Numbered from the stretch's first letter, positions 50,753 through 60,966 are shown. The stretch is 64,000 nucleotides of DNA from Hydrogenophaga sp. (GCF_030158645.1 NZ_JAOASO010000151.1:1-64000), one strand, 5' to 3'. Notes: generated from the letters alone by a model not told the origin. Made by a program: numbers and translations.

Positions 50753-53246
50753 CCTGGCGTGGCGCGACCTGCGCGCCAGCGGCCGACACCTGTGGATCTT
50801 CTGTGCCTGCCTGGTGCTGGGCGTGGCGCTCGTCACGGCCGGTGGCGGCCTGTACCGCCAGGTGGCGGGCGCGCTGGTGAGCGACGCGCGGCTGATGTTC
50901 GGCGGCGACGTGGAGGTGGAGCAAACCGCGCCACTGCCGCCCGAGGTGCTGGCCTGGATGAACGGGCGCGGTGATGTGTCACGGCTGGTGGAGCTGCGCA
51001 CCATGCTGCGCGCGTCCGATGGCCGGGCCCAGCTGATCGAACTGCAGAGCGCCGACGCGCGCTACCCGCTGTACGGCACGGTGGAGCTGGCCCCGGCGGG
51101 TGATCTGAGCGCCGCGCTGCTGGAACGCAACGGGGTGTGGGGCGCGGCGCTGGACGCCACCCTCGCCCAGCGCCTGGACCTCCAACCCGGCGACACGGTG
51201 GAGGTGGGCAACCTGAGCCTGGAGGTGCGCGCCCTCGTGGTGCGCCAGCCCGACCGCAGCCTGCGCGCCGACTGGGGCGGTGCCCCGGTGCTGGTGGCCG
51301 ACGGGGCGCTGGCCGCCACCGGCCTGGTGCAGCCGCTCAGCCGCGTCGAATACCACTACCGCGTGCGCACGCCGCAACCCGCCGCCGCGTGGCGCGACGC
51401 CTTCATCGCCGCCTACCCCGATCTGCAGGCCGAGGTGCGAACGTTTGAAGAGCGCAGCGACCGCATGGCCGAGGTGCTGGGCCAGATCGGCTCGGGGCTG
51501 CTGCTCATTGGCTTCTCCGCGCTGTTCATTGGCGGACTCGGTGTGTTCAACAGCGTGCAGGCCTACCTGCAGGGCAAGCTCGGCACGCTGGCCACGCTGC
51601 GCGCCGTGGGCCTGCGCGACGGCCGCCTGGCGGCCCTGGTGCTGCTGCAGATCCTGATGCTGGCGCTGCTCTCCAGCCTGGGCGGTGTGCTCATCGGCAA
51701 TGCGCTCGCGCTGGGCGGCACGCTGGCCGCCGCGCAGCAGCTGCCGCTGGCGCCACTGGTGGTCGGCCTGTGGCTGCCGTCGCTGGTGGGGCTGAGCTTT
51801 GGCGTGCTGACCGCACTCACCTTTGCCCTGCCCGCGCTGGGCCGCGCCTTGTCGGTCTCGCCAGCGGCACTGTTCCGCGGCATCGACGGCAACACGCTCA
51901 AGACGCCGCGCCGCGTGTGGTGGCTCACCGCGGGTGTGGCCGCGGTGGTGGGTGTGCTGGTGGTGGCCAGCGTGCCCGACGCGCGCTTCGGTCTGGCCTT
52001 CGTGGTCGCCACGGTGCTGCTGCTGGTGCTGCTCGAAGGCGTGACCCGCGTGCTGCGGGGCCTGGCGCGGCGCCAGCTCAACCGGCGCGGCGCGCAGCTG
52101 CCGTTCGAGTTGCGCCTGGCCATGGCCGGCCTGCAGCGCAGCGACTCGCCGCTGCGCGCCGCCCTGCTCTCGCTGGGTGCGGCGCTCACGCTGCTGGTGG
52201 CCTGCACGCTGGTGGTCACCTCGCTCTTGCGCACGGTGAACGAGACCGTGCCCGCCAACGCACCGGCCATGGTGTTCTACGACGTGCAGACCGAGCAGAT
52301 CCCGCTGCTGCAAGACACACTCAAGGCCCAGCCGGGCCTGCGTGAAGTCACCACCGCGCCGCTGGTGCTGGGCCGCCTGATCGGGGTGAACGGCGAGGTG
52401 TTGCGCGACAGCGGCGATGGCGAACGCGTGCGCGAAGCGCGCGACGAACAGAAGTTCAGCAGCCGCGCCGGCAACATCGACGACGTGGTGATCCGCGACG
52501 GCGCCTGGTGGCCCGCCGACCACAGCGGCGCGCCGCTGGTGGCGATGGAAGACCGCGAGGCCGACCAGCTCGGTCTGAAGGTGGGCGACCAACTGACCTT
52601 CGAGATCCTGGGCGCACCGGTGCAGGCCGAACTGGCCGCCATCTACAGCCAGCAGCGGCTGCAGGCGCGCCTGTGGCTGGAGGGCATCTTCAGCGACGGT
52701 GTGCTCGACCCCTACATCACCCGCCACGTGGGCGCCGCCTGGCTGCCCGCGGCCGAGGCCCTGGCCGCGCAAGACCAGCTGGCCGCCGCCGCGCCCAACA
52801 TCGCCACGGTGCGCACCGAATCGCTGTTGCGCGAGACCCGCGCGCTCATGGGTCGCGCCAGCACCGGCCTGGCGGTGATCGCCGGGGTGTGCCTGGCGGC
52901 CAGCCTGCTGGTGCTCGCCAGCGTGGTGGCCAGCAGCCGCGCGCGCCAGGTGTTCGAGGCCACGGTGATGCACGCCGTGGGCGCGCGGCTGTCCAGCCTG
53001 CGCCGTGTGCTGTATTGGGAATACCTGCTGCTGGCGGTGGTCACCGCCGGCTTTGCCATGCTGGCCGGCAGCGGGCTGGCCACCGGCTTGTTGCGCTGGC
53101 GTCTCGACCTCGACCCCATGGGCCTGTACTGGACCGGTGCGCTCACCGCCCTGGGCGTGAGCGGGGTGAGCCTGGGGCTGGGGGCGCGCTACCTTCTCGC
53201 GCAGATGCGACTGAACCCGGCCATGCTGCTGCGCAGCGGCACCTGA
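50736..53246 (+). CDS. FtsX-like ABC transporter permease (YbbP-like)
   Basis: 836 aa, FtsX-like TM blocks, overlaps ATPase gene by 17 nt. Confidence 0.92.
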   Translation: MRFLFSLAWRDLRASGRHLWIFCACLVLGVALVTAGGGLYRQVAGALVSDARLMFGGDVEVEQTAPLPPEVLAWMNGRGDVSRLVELRTMLRASDGRAQLIELQSADARYPLYGTVELAPAGDLSAALLERNGVWGAALDATLAQRLDLQPGDTVEVGNLSLEVRALVVRQPDRSLRADWGGAPVLVADGALAATGLVQPLSRVEYHYRVRTPQPAAAWRDAFIAAYPDLQAEVRTFEERSDRMAEVLGQIGSGLLLIGFSALFIGGLGVFNSVQAYLQGKLGTLATLRAVGLRDGRLAALVLLQILMLALLSSLGGVLIGNALALGGTLAAAQQLPLAPLVVGLWLPSLVGLSFGVLTALTFALPALGRALSVSPAALFRGIDGNTLKTPRRVWWLTAGVAAVVGVLVVASVPDARFGLAFVVATVLLLVLLEGVTRVLRGLARRQLNRRGAQLPFELRLAMAGLQRSDSPLRAALLSLGAALTLLVACTLVVTSLLRTVNETVPANAPAMVFYDVQTEQIPLLQDTLKAQPGLREVTTAPLVLGRLIGVNGEVLRDSGDGERVREARDEQKFSSRAGNIDDVVIRDGAWWPADHSGAPLVAMEDREADQLGLKVGDQLTFEILGAPVQAELAAIYSQQRLQARLWLEGIFSDGVLDPYITRHVGAAWLPAAEALAAQDQLAAAAPNIATVRTESLLRETRALMGRASTGLAVIAGVCLAASLLVLASVVASSRARQVFEATVMHAVGARLSSLRRVLYWEYLLLAVVTAGFAMLAGSGLATGLLRWRLDLDPMGLYWTGALTALGVSGVSLGLGARYLLAQMRLNPAMLLRSGT

Positions 53247-53933
53247 TCAGGCCGCCAGCGCAGGCGCCAGGAAGGTGGCGCCCAGGTGGCCCACCTTCAC
53301 CCAGATCAGCGCGCCCTCGGGCCCGGTGAAGGGCGTGTGCTGGCTCCAGCGTGGGTTGCGCAGCCAGCTGTGGCGCGGGTAGGTCCCGTGTTCGTCGCGG
53401 AACACGCCGTCCAGCACAAAAATCTCTTCACCACCGGGGTGGCGGTGCGGGTTGAACTGCGTGTTCGGCGCCCACCGCACCAGCGCCGTGCTCACGCCGT
53501 CGTGTTCGTGCAGCGGCATCACGGTGAGACCGGGCACCAGACCCTGGCGCCAAGGTTCGGCGAGGGTGTTGATGCGCAGGGGCGTGAGGTCGTCGGCGGC
53601 GAACTGCCACAGCTTCACCAGCAACACACAGCCGGGTTCCGAGAACGGCGCGTGGCGCGTGCCGGGCGGGTTGCGCAGGTAGGTGCCGGCCGGGTGGTCG
53701 CCGGTCTCGTCGGAGAACACGCCTTCGAGCACCAGGATTTCTTCACCGCCGCCGTGGGTGTGGGCGTCAAAGCGCGAGCCCGGCGCGTATCGCACCACGC
53801 TGGTGGCGCGCGCCACCTCATCGCCCACGCGGTCGAGCAGGCGGCGCTCCACACCGGGCAGGGGTGAGGGTTGCCAGATGGCCGTGTCGGCAAAGTTGGT
53901 CGCGCGCTGGGAAAAATCGTCGTTGAAGTTCAT
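53247..53933 (-). CDS. Double ChrR-like cupin protein
   Basis: Two cupin modules: RFDAHTHGGGEEILVLEGVFSDETGDHPAGTYLRNPPGTRHAPF and QFNPHRHPGGEEIFVLDGVFRDEHGTYPRHSWLRNPRWSQHTPF. Confidence 0.85.
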   Translation of the reverse strand: MNFNDDFSQRATNFADTAIWQPSPLPGVERRLLDRVGDEVARATSVVRYAPGSRFDAHTHGGGEEILVLEGVFSDETGDHPAGTYLRNPPGTRHAPFSEPGCVLLVKLWQFAADDLTPLRINTLAEPWRQGLVPGLTVMPLHEHDGVSTALVRWAPNTQFNPHRHPGGEEIFVLDGVFRDEHGTYPRHSWLRNPRWSQHTPFTGPEGALIWVKVGHLGATFLAPALAA

Positions 53934-54098
53934 GAAATCGTCCGATAGGCCGCAGATTGCAGCACGACGGCGACCGCTTTGCTCGCGTAGGCCTTTGAAA
54001 CGGCAAGGTCGGACGCGCGGCGTCGGTGCGCTGTCGAACAGACAAGCCCGGGGGTGTTCCGGACACTGAATCTTTCGTTTTTCAGCCCCAAAGAACCC

Positions 54099-54920
54099 AT
54101 GCACCGCATCACCACCTCCGACCAGACCTCGCTCTTCCTCAAGGATTGGGGAGAGGGGAGCCCGGTGGTGCTCGTGCACGGCTGGCCTTTGAGTGCCGAC
54201 AGCTGGGACGACCTGGCCATGTCGCTGGTGGAAGCCGGTCACCGCGTCATTGCCTACGACCGGCGCGGCTTTGGCCGTTCGTCGCAACCCTGGAACGGCT
54301 ACGACTACGACACCCTGGCGGACGATCTGTGGGAGGTGATGGAGCAGCTCGACGTGCAGGACGCCACGCTGGTCGGCTTCTCCATGGGCGGCGGCGAAGT
54401 GGCGCGCTACATGTCGCGCCACCAGGGGAAAAACGTGGCCCGAACCGCGCTGATTTCCTCGGTGCTGCCCTTTCGGCTGAAGACCCCCGACAACCCCGCC
54501 GGGGCCGAGGCGTCGGCCTTCGACAAGACCGCCAAGGCCCTGACCGACGACCGCGCCAAGTTTTTCACCGGCTTTTTCCGCGATTTCTTCAGCCTCGGCT
54601 CGCCCGACAGCCGCGTCAGCGATGAAACGCTGCGCTGGGCGCACAACATGGCCATGCAGGCCGGGCTGCGCCCCACCGTGGCCTGCATGCGCGCCTTCTC
54701 CAGCACCGACTTCCGCCCCGACCTCCCCGCTTTCAACGTGCCCACGCTGCTGATCCACGGCACGGACGACAAGACCATGCCGATTGCGGCGTCGAGTCGC
54801 CTGGCCGCCCCCGCCATCGCGGGCAGCCAGCTGATCGAGTACGAAGGCGCACCCCACGGCCTGTTTGTCAGCCACAAGCAGCGCCTGGCCAAAGACTTGC
54901 TGGCCTTCCTGAAGGCCTGA
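54099..54920 (+). CDS. Alpha/beta hydrolase, non-heme chloroperoxidase-like
   Basis: VVLVHGWPLSADSWDDLAMSL, VGFSMGGGEVARYMSRHQ, GAPHGLFVSHKQRLAKDLLAFL. Confidence 0.92.
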   Translation: MHRITTSDQTSLFLKDWGEGSPVVLVHGWPLSADSWDDLAMSLVEAGHRVIAYDRRGFGRSSQPWNGYDYDTLADDLWEVMEQLDVQDATLVGFSMGGGEVARYMSRHQGKNVARTALISSVLPFRLKTPDNPAGAEASAFDKTAKALTDDRAKFFTGFFRDFFSLGSPDSRVSDETLRWAHNMAMQAGLRPTVACMRAFSSTDFRPDLPAFNVPTLLIHGTDDKTMPIAASSRLAAPAIAGSQLIEYEGAPHGLFVSHKQRLAKDLLAFLKA

Positions 54921-54933
54921 GGCAACGCTCGCC

Positions 54934-56061
54934 ATGGCCCAGCGCACGGCCGTCTCCAGCTGGGTCCAGCTGTTCAACCGCAACCTCAAGGCGTTCACAC
55001 GCCAGACGCAGCGCGCCCAAACGCAAGCCACGCGCGCCGTGGTCAAGCGCGCCAGCACCGCGAAAAAACCACCCGCCACGCCGGGCGACTGGCTCAGCGG
55101 CATGGCGCTGGGCCCCGGCGGCGCGCGCCGCTATCGCCTCTACCGGCCCCCCGAGCTGCAAGCCGGCGAACGCCTGCCCTTGCTGGTGATGCTGCACGGC
55201 TGCGGTCAGGACGCCGCCAGCTTCGCGCTCAGCACCCGCATGAACGCACTTGCAAAGCGCGAGCGTTTTCTGGTGCTCTACCCCGAGCAGGACCGTCTGG
55301 CCAGCGCCCAGCGCTGCTGGAACTGGTACGACACCCGCAGCGGCCGCGCGCACGGGGAGGTGGGGCTGATCCTGGCCGCCATCGACCAGGTGTGCTTGCT
55401 GCAGCCGGTGGATCGCAGCTGCGTGGCCATCGCAGGTTTGTCGGCCGGTGCCAGCATGGCCGCGCTCATCGCTTCGCGCCACCCGGCGCGCTTCAAGGCC
55501 GTGGTGATGCACTCGGGTGTTGCTCCGGGTGCGGCCGACTCGACCGCCACCGCGCTGGCCGCCATGCGCGGGCACCGCCTGAGCGCGCCGTGGTCGCCCT
55601 TGCCGGGACAGCTGCTGCCCCTGCCACCGCTGTTGGTGATCCAGGGCACGCGCGACGCCGTGGTGGCCGCCAGCAACGGTGCCGCCGCCGCCGGGGTGTG
55701 GGCGCTCGCGGGCGGGGCGGTGGCCGGCGAGCCGCGCAACCAGCAGCGCGGTCAGCGCCACCCGATGCAGGTCACCGATTTCAAACTCCGGGGCCGCACG
55801 GCCGCCACGCTGATCAACGTGGACCACCTCGGCCACGCCTGGAGCGGCGGCGCGACCCAGCAGCCGTTCAGCGATGCGCAAGGACCCGATGCCTCGCGCA
55901 TGGTGTGGGCGTTTGTCTCGCGACACTTTCCGTCCACGCACCAAGCCCCTGCCGCACCCCGGGTGCGTCCGCGCCCGGCTGCGCAGACCGCTTTCAACAT
56001 CCCACTGCTGTTCAACCCCTTCGCGCTCACCACGTTGAAGGGTGCGACACTCAAACCATGA
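54934..56061 (+). CDS. PHB depolymerase family esterase
   Basis: LPLLVMLHGCGQDAASFALSTRMNALAKRERFLVLYPEQD, VAIAGLSAGASMAALIASRHP, GHAWSGG. Confidence 0.9.
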   Translation: MAQRTAVSSWVQLFNRNLKAFTRQTQRAQTQATRAVVKRASTAKKPPATPGDWLSGMALGPGGARRYRLYRPPELQAGERLPLLVMLHGCGQDAASFALSTRMNALAKRERFLVLYPEQDRLASAQRCWNWYDTRSGRAHGEVGLILAAIDQVCLLQPVDRSCVAIAGLSAGASMAALIASRHPARFKAVVMHSGVAPGAADSTATALAAMRGHRLSAPWSPLPGQLLPLPPLLVIQGTRDAVVAASNGAAAAGVWALAGGAVAGEPRNQQRGQRHPMQVTDFKLRGRTAATLINVDHLGHAWSGGATQQPFSDAQGPDASRMVWAFVSRHFPSTHQAPAAPRVRPRPAAQTAFNIPLLFNPFALTTLKGATLKP

Positions 56062-56906
56062 ACCGTCCCCCGATCTACCCCGCCCCCGCGCCGATGCACG
56101 CACCCACCACCGGCAACGCGGTTGGCGAAACCGCCCCGCCCATCACCGCACCGGTGGACCCGCTGTTCCTCGCGGCACCTCGCGTCTCCACCTTCCACGG
56201 CAAACAGCCGCTCACCAACGCCAGCGGCTTTTTCTTTGAACGCGATGACCGCCTGTTTCTGGTGACCAGCCGGCACGTGGTGATCGACGAAGACACCCAG
56301 CATTTCCCCGACCGGCTGGAAATCGAACTGCACCTGGACGCCACCAACCTCACGCGCTCGACCGGCTTTTCCATGCTGCTCTACAACGAGGGCGAGGCGG
56401 TCTGGCGCCAGGGCCGCGACAGCGGCAGCGAAATCGATGTGGCCGTGATCGAACTCGACCGGGCCGCGTTGCCCGACGAGTCCGTGATCCGCGCCTTCAG
56501 CCCGGCCCACCTGTCCAACAGCTTCGCCGACGTGCACCCGGGCGAATCGCTGCTGGTGGTGGGCTTCCCGCTGGGTTTCCACGACGCGCTGCACCACCTG
56601 CCGGTGCTGCGCCACGCGGTCATCGCCTCACCCTACGGCATCCGCTTCCAGGGGCAAGGCTACTTTCTGACCGACGCCCGCACCCACCGAGGCACCAGCG
56701 GTGCGGCCGTGGTGATGCGCGATCCCCACCCGAGCGACGAAACCGCCGCCCTGCCCTGGATCCTGCTGGGCGTTCACTCCGCCCGCATGGACATGGGCGA
56801 CCGCGATCTGGTGCTTGACGAATCGCTGGGCCTGAACTGCGCCTGGTACGCCGACATCCTGCTCACGCTCACAGCACCGCGCGACACGGACGCGCCGATC
56901 ACCTAG
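56058..56906 (+). CDS. Trypsin-like serine protease domain protein
   Basis: Catalytic-triad-like LVTSRHVV, EIDVAVIELD, HRGTSGAAVV; 4-nt overlap with esterase gene. Confidence 0.8.
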   Translation: MNRPPIYPAPAPMHAPTTGNAVGETAPPITAPVDPLFLAAPRVSTFHGKQPLTNASGFFFERDDRLFLVTSRHVVIDEDTQHFPDRLEIELHLDATNLTRSTGFSMLLYNEGEAVWRQGRDSGSEIDVAVIELDRAALPDESVIRAFSPAHLSNSFADVHPGESLLVVGFPLGFHDALHHLPVLRHAVIASPYGIRFQGQGYFLTDARTHRGTSGAAVVMRDPHPSDETAALPWILLGVHSARMDMGDRDLVLDESLGLNCAWYADILLTLTAPRDTDAPIT

Positions 56907-57358
56907 CGGACGTTGGGTGCGCCGGGCATCGGCTGCATCGGTGGCATCGGCTGTGCCGGTGGCATGGGTGGCATCGGTGTCATCGGGGGCACGGCCGGTA
57001 CGGTGGTGACCAGCTCGCGGATCACGCCACCGCCTTCCACCGATCCGCTCACGGTGCCCTCGCCGTGCACCATGCGCTCGCAGGTCGCCTTGCTCTCGGG
57101 CGGCAGTTCGGTGCATCGTTTCATGGCGTTGTGCATGCGCGACTCGGGTGTGCTGTTCATCATCGGCGTGCGGGTCTTGCTCTGGGCGCGGACCGCGGCG
57201 GCCTCGCGCAGGCAGCTCGTGCGTTCGTGCTGCGAATCGCTGCGCAGGCAGGCGGCGCGGTCTTGCTCGTAGGTGGTCTGTGCCCAGGCGCCCGCCGCAG
57301 AGAAAGCGCAGGCGGCGACCAAGGTGGTGCGCGCCAGGGAGAGGGTGAGATTTTTCAT
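56903..57358 (-). CDS. Secreted protein with Pro/Met-rich C-terminal tail
   Basis: Signal peptide MKNLTLSLARTTLVAACAFSAAGAWAQ; tail VPPMTPMPPMPPAQPMPPMQPMPGAPNVR. Confidence 0.75.
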   Translation of the reverse strand: MKNLTLSLARTTLVAACAFSAAGAWAQTTYEQDRAACLRSDSQHERTSCLREAAAVRAQSKTRTPMMNSTPESRMHNAMKRCTELPPESKATCERMVHGEGTVSGSVEGGGVIRELVTTVPAVPPMTPMPPMPPAQPMPPMQPMPGAPNVR

Positions 57359-57470
57359 GGGGATTTCCTTGTGTGGGGCACGTGTGTCTCGCACAGCGCC
57401 TTGAGAGTCACCCTACCCGCCCCTGCGTGTAAGGTCTGTGCTCCAGCGCACCCCAGATCCGGAGACCCTG

Positions 57471-58988
57471 ATGAGCCTTGTTCACCTGTTGCTGCGCCAC
57501 GCGCACCAGAACCCCGACCGCCCCGCCATCTTCAACGGCACCGCCGCCTGGGCCACGCACGGCGCCTGGGCGCAGCGCAGCGCGGGCCTGGCGCATCGCA
57601 TGGTGGCCGCCGGGCTGCGGCCGGGCGACCGGGTGGTGCTGTTCATGCACAACCACCCGCGCTATCTGGAGATCCTGTGGGCCGCCTGGTGGGCGGGGCT
57701 GGTGGTGGTGCCGGTGAATGCCAAGCTGCACCCGCGCGAGGCCGAGTGGATCGTGTCCAACGCGGGCGCGCGCTGGGCGTTCGTCTCGCACGATGTGGCG
57801 CCCGAGCCGCTGGCGGGTCTGGAGCGCCAGGTCGGTGTGGCGTCTGCCGAATGCGACGCGCTGCTCGCGCCGGTGGACGATGCGTTTGCCGTGCCGGTGG
57901 TCGAGCGCGATGCGCAGGACGTGGCCTGGCTCTTCTACACCAGCGGCACCACCGGCCGTCCCAAGGGCGTGATGCTCACCCACCGCAACCTCATGACCAT
58001 GGGCCTGACCTATTTCATCGACGTGGACCCGGTGGCCGCGGGAGACGCCATCGTCTACGCCGCGCCCATGTCGCACGGTGCGGGGCTCTACGCCATTCCC
58101 CACCTCATGGCCGGAGCGCGCCACGTGGTGCCGGCCTCGGGCGGCGTGGACGCGGCGGAGTTGTTCGCACTCGGTGAGTCGCTCGGGCCCCTGTCCACGT
58201 TCGCCGCACCCACCATCGTCAAGCGCCTGGTGGACCACGCCGAGCAGCACGGCATGGGCGCCGAAACCTGCGCGCGCGCCTTCAAGACCATCGTGTACGG
58301 CGGCGCGCCCATGTACGCGGCCGACATGGCGCGCGCCTTGCGCGTGATGGGTCCGCGCTTCGTGCAGATTTACGGCCAGGGCGAAACGCCCATGGTGGGC
58401 ACCGCACTCTCTCGCCAGCACCTGGCCGACACCACGCACCCGCGCTGGGCCGAGCGCATGGCCTCGGTGGGGGTGGCGCAGACGCCGGTGCAGGTGCGCG
58501 TGGCCGACGAACAAGGCCGCAGCCTGCCCACGGGTGAGGTGGGCGAGGTGCTCATCCGGGGCGACAGCGTGATGGCGGGCTACTGGATGAACCCGGAGGC
58601 TTCTGCCGCTGCGGTGCGCGAGGGCTGGCTGTTCACCGGCGACGTGGGCTGCCTGGACGACGACGGCTTCCTCACCCTCAAGGATCGCAGCAAGGATCTG
58701 ATCATCAGCGGCGGCTCCAACATCTACCCACGCGAGGTCGAGGAGGTGCTGCTCACCGCGCCCGGCGTGGCCGAAGTGGCGGTGGTGGGCGCGCCCGACA
58801 CCGAGTGGGGTGAGGTGGTGGTCGCCTTTGTGGTCGCACAAGGCAGCGTGAGCACCGAGCAGCTCGATGCGCACTGCCTGGCGCAGATGGCGCGCTTCAA
58901 GCGACCCAAGCGCTACGTGATGGTCGGCGAACTGCCCAAGAACAACTACGGCAAGGTGCTCAAGACGGAGCTGCGAACGCGCCTGTGA
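57471..58988 (+). CDS. AMP-dependent acyl-CoA synthetase/ligase
   Basis: LFYTSGTTGRPKGVMLTHRNL, TGDVGCLDDDGFLTLKDRSKDLIISGGSNIYPREVEEVL. Confidence 0.95.
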   Translation: MSLVHLLLRHAHQNPDRPAIFNGTAAWATHGAWAQRSAGLAHRMVAAGLRPGDRVVLFMHNHPRYLEILWAAWWAGLVVVPVNAKLHPREAEWIVSNAGARWAFVSHDVAPEPLAGLERQVGVASAECDALLAPVDDAFAVPVVERDAQDVAWLFYTSGTTGRPKGVMLTHRNLMTMGLTYFIDVDPVAAGDAIVYAAPMSHGAGLYAIPHLMAGARHVVPASGGVDAAELFALGESLGPLSTFAAPTIVKRLVDHAEQHGMGAETCARAFKTIVYGGAPMYAADMARALRVMGPRFVQIYGQGETPMVGTALSRQHLADTTHPRWAERMASVGVAQTPVQVRVADEQGRSLPTGEVGEVLIRGDSVMAGYWMNPEASAAAVREGWLFTGDVGCLDDDGFLTLKDRSKDLIISGGSNIYPREVEEVLLTAPGVAEVAVVGAPDTEWGEVVVAFVVAQGSVSTEQLDAHCLAQMARFKRPKRYVMVGELPKNNYGKVLKTELRTRL

Positions 58989-59081
58989 GCGCTGGCGGTG
59001 GGTGGTGTCCTGGTACAGCTGTCCCACTCCGTTACCGGGAAGGCGTGGAACTCAACGCCAGGGCGGGCATCTATCCCGCCC

Positions 59082-59396
59082 ATGTTCAAGAAATTCTGGT
59101 ACCTCCGCTCCTTCAACGCAGCCCTGCTCGAACTGGGTATCGAGCCCGCCAACCTGAACCCCGGTTTCCGCGGCGAGGTGCTGGCCCTGGCGACGCGCGA
59201 CCAGCTCACGCCCAAGGAAGCCGCCCTCGTCGTGCTATCTGCGGTGTACCCGAGTCTGAGCCTCGTGGACCGGCTGGGCAGCATCCACGTGGTGCGCAAG
59301 TGGCGCAGCAGCCCGCAGGTCAGTGAAGTCAATTACCAGCGAACGCAGAGCGCGGGGCTGGCCTTCGCGCAGACCCCGGCGTTTCGCAGCCGCTAG
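59082..59396 (+). CDS. Small hypothetical protein
   Basis: 105-codon ORF MFKKFWYLRSFNAALLELGIEPANLNPGFRGEVLALATRD... Confidence 0.5.
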   Translation: MFKKFWYLRSFNAALLELGIEPANLNPGFRGEVLALATRDQLTPKEAALVVLSAVYPSLSLVDRLGSIHVVRKWRSSPQVSEVNYQRTQSAGLAFAQTPAFRSR

Positions 59397-59453
59397 CGCA
59401 CGCCAATGGGTGGTCCCGGCAGAATGCAATGCTCTGCCGCTTTGCAACACCCC

Positions 59454-60176
59454 ATGAACCACGAAGCCGACTTTCACAGCGCACCTTGCCTGCAAGCCCG
59501 GGCCGACCTGGCACTGGCCCTGCGGGCCGCCGCCCGCTTCGGCCTGTCCGAAGGCGTCTGCAACCACTTCAGCGTGGAGCTGCCCGACGGCTCCGGCCGC
59601 TTTTTGCTCAACCCGCGCGGCCTGCTGTGGAGCGAGGTGCAGGCCGACGACATCGTGATGGTCGACACCGAAGGGGCTGCCCTCGCGGGCCGGCACCCGG
59701 TGGAATCCACCGCGATGCACATCCACAGCGGCATCCACCGGCTGGCGCGCCACGCGGTGGTGTTGCACACGCACATGCCGTACGCCACGGCGCTCACGCT
59801 CACGCAAGACCGCGCACTGGACACCGCCCTGTCGCAGAACGCGATGCGCTTTCATGGCCGGGTGGCGATCGACCCGGTCTACAACGGCCTGGCGCTTGAT
59901 CAGCGCGAAGGCGAGCGCATCGCGCGCGCCATGGGCTCGGCCGAGATCGCCTTTCTGGCCAACCACGGTGTGTTGGTGTGCGGCGCACGCATCGACCACG
60001 CGTTTGACGATCTCTACTACCTGGAACGGGCCTGCATGGCGCAGGTGCTGGCGCAGTCCACCACCCGTCCGCTGGCGCCCGCCCACGCGGCCACCGCCGC
60101 GCGGGTGGCCAGCCAGATGCAGGGCGAGCGCCTGCAATCCGAGTTGTTCTTCGAGGCCTTGCGCCGCACCGTGTGA
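59454..60176 (+). CDS. Class II aldolase/adducin family protein
   Basis: LSEGVCNHFSVELPDGSGRFLLNPRGLLWSEV, LHTHMPYATALT, FLANHGVLVCG. Confidence 0.93.
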   Translation: MNHEADFHSAPCLQARADLALALRAAARFGLSEGVCNHFSVELPDGSGRFLLNPRGLLWSEVQADDIVMVDTEGAALAGRHPVESTAMHIHSGIHRLARHAVVLHTHMPYATALTLTQDRALDTALSQNAMRFHGRVAIDPVYNGLALDQREGERIARAMGSAEIAFLANHGVLVCGARIDHAFDDLYYLERACMAQVLAQSTTRPLAPAHAATAARVASQMQGERLQSELFFEALRRTV

Positions 60177-60188
60177 GGCGCGGCGCCG

Positions 60189-60839
60189 TCAGGCGGCCAG
60201 CCGCGCCAGCAGGTTCTCGCTGGCGCGCTCGGCGTGCTGCAAGGCGAGTTCGCGCGCACGGGCCACCTCACCCGCTTTGATGGCGTCGGCAATGGCCTGG
60301 TGCTCGTCCCAGATGGGGCGGCGCAGACCGTGCAGCTGGATCACGCCACCCATCACACGGCGCAAATGCACCCAGTGCATGCGCGAGCTGTCTTCGATGA
60401 GCGGGTTGCCACTGGCCTGGTACACGGCGCGGTGGAAGGCCATGTCGGCGTCGATCATGGCGCGCACGTCGTCGCCGGTGGCGATCTCCCGGCCTTTGCG
60501 GATCACATCCGGGTCGATCGTTGCCCGGCGTTCGGCCGCCAGGCCCGCGGCCAGTTCGTCCAGCACACCGCGGATCTTGTAAACATGCCCGATGGTCTGC
60601 GGCTCCAGCGGTGCGATGAGCACACCGCGCCCGGGCGCGTCCTGGACCAGGCCGTCGGTCTTGAGCTGGCGCAGGGCCTGGATCACGGGGGAGCGCGACA
60701 CGTCGAGCTGCTCGGCCAGCTCTTCCTGCGTGACGCGGGTGCCCGGGGCCAACGAGCCGTCGCTGATGGCGTCCAGCAGCACCTTGTAGACCTCGTCGAC
60801 GTAGTTGGTGCGGGAGGGAAGCTTGGCCGTGAACGACAT
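60189..60839 (-). CDS. GntR family (FadR/FCD-type) transcriptional regulator
   Basis: wHTH VYKVLLDAISDGSLAPGTRVTQEELAEQLDVSRSPVIQALRQLKTDGLV plus FCD-like C-terminus. Confidence 0.94.
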   Translation of the reverse strand: MSFTAKLPSRTNYVDEVYKVLLDAISDGSLAPGTRVTQEELAEQLDVSRSPVIQALRQLKTDGLVQDAPGRGVLIAPLEPQTIGHVYKIRGVLDELAAGLAAERRATIDPDVIRKGREIATGDDVRAMIDADMAFHRAVYQASGNPLIEDSSRMHWVHLRRVMGGVIQLHGLRRPIWDEHQAIADAIKAGEVARARELALQHAERASENLLARLAA

Positions 60840-60849
60840 GGGGACCTTC

Positions 60850-60871
60850 TGTATTTTGGATTCAGAGTACA
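60850..60871. promoter_or_regulatory. Candidate secondary GntR operator at its own promoter
   Basis: TGTATTTTGGATTCAGAGTACA; shares CTGTATT and ATTCAGAGT words with the 60939-60966 palindrome. Confidence 0.4.
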
Positions 60872-60938
60872 GCGACAGTCCGAAGGTTAAACCAAGGTCG
60901 GGGCATTCCGGGTTGACAGAAGTGGCCATTCCACCTAT

Positions 60939-60966
60939 CTTTGAACTCTGTATTCAGAGTTCAAAG
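60939..60966. promoter_or_regulatory. Candidate GntR operator: perfect 12-bp-arm palindrome
   Basis: CTTTGAACTCTG-TATT-CAGAGTTCAAAG in the GntR/Rieske intergenic region. Confidence 0.65.
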
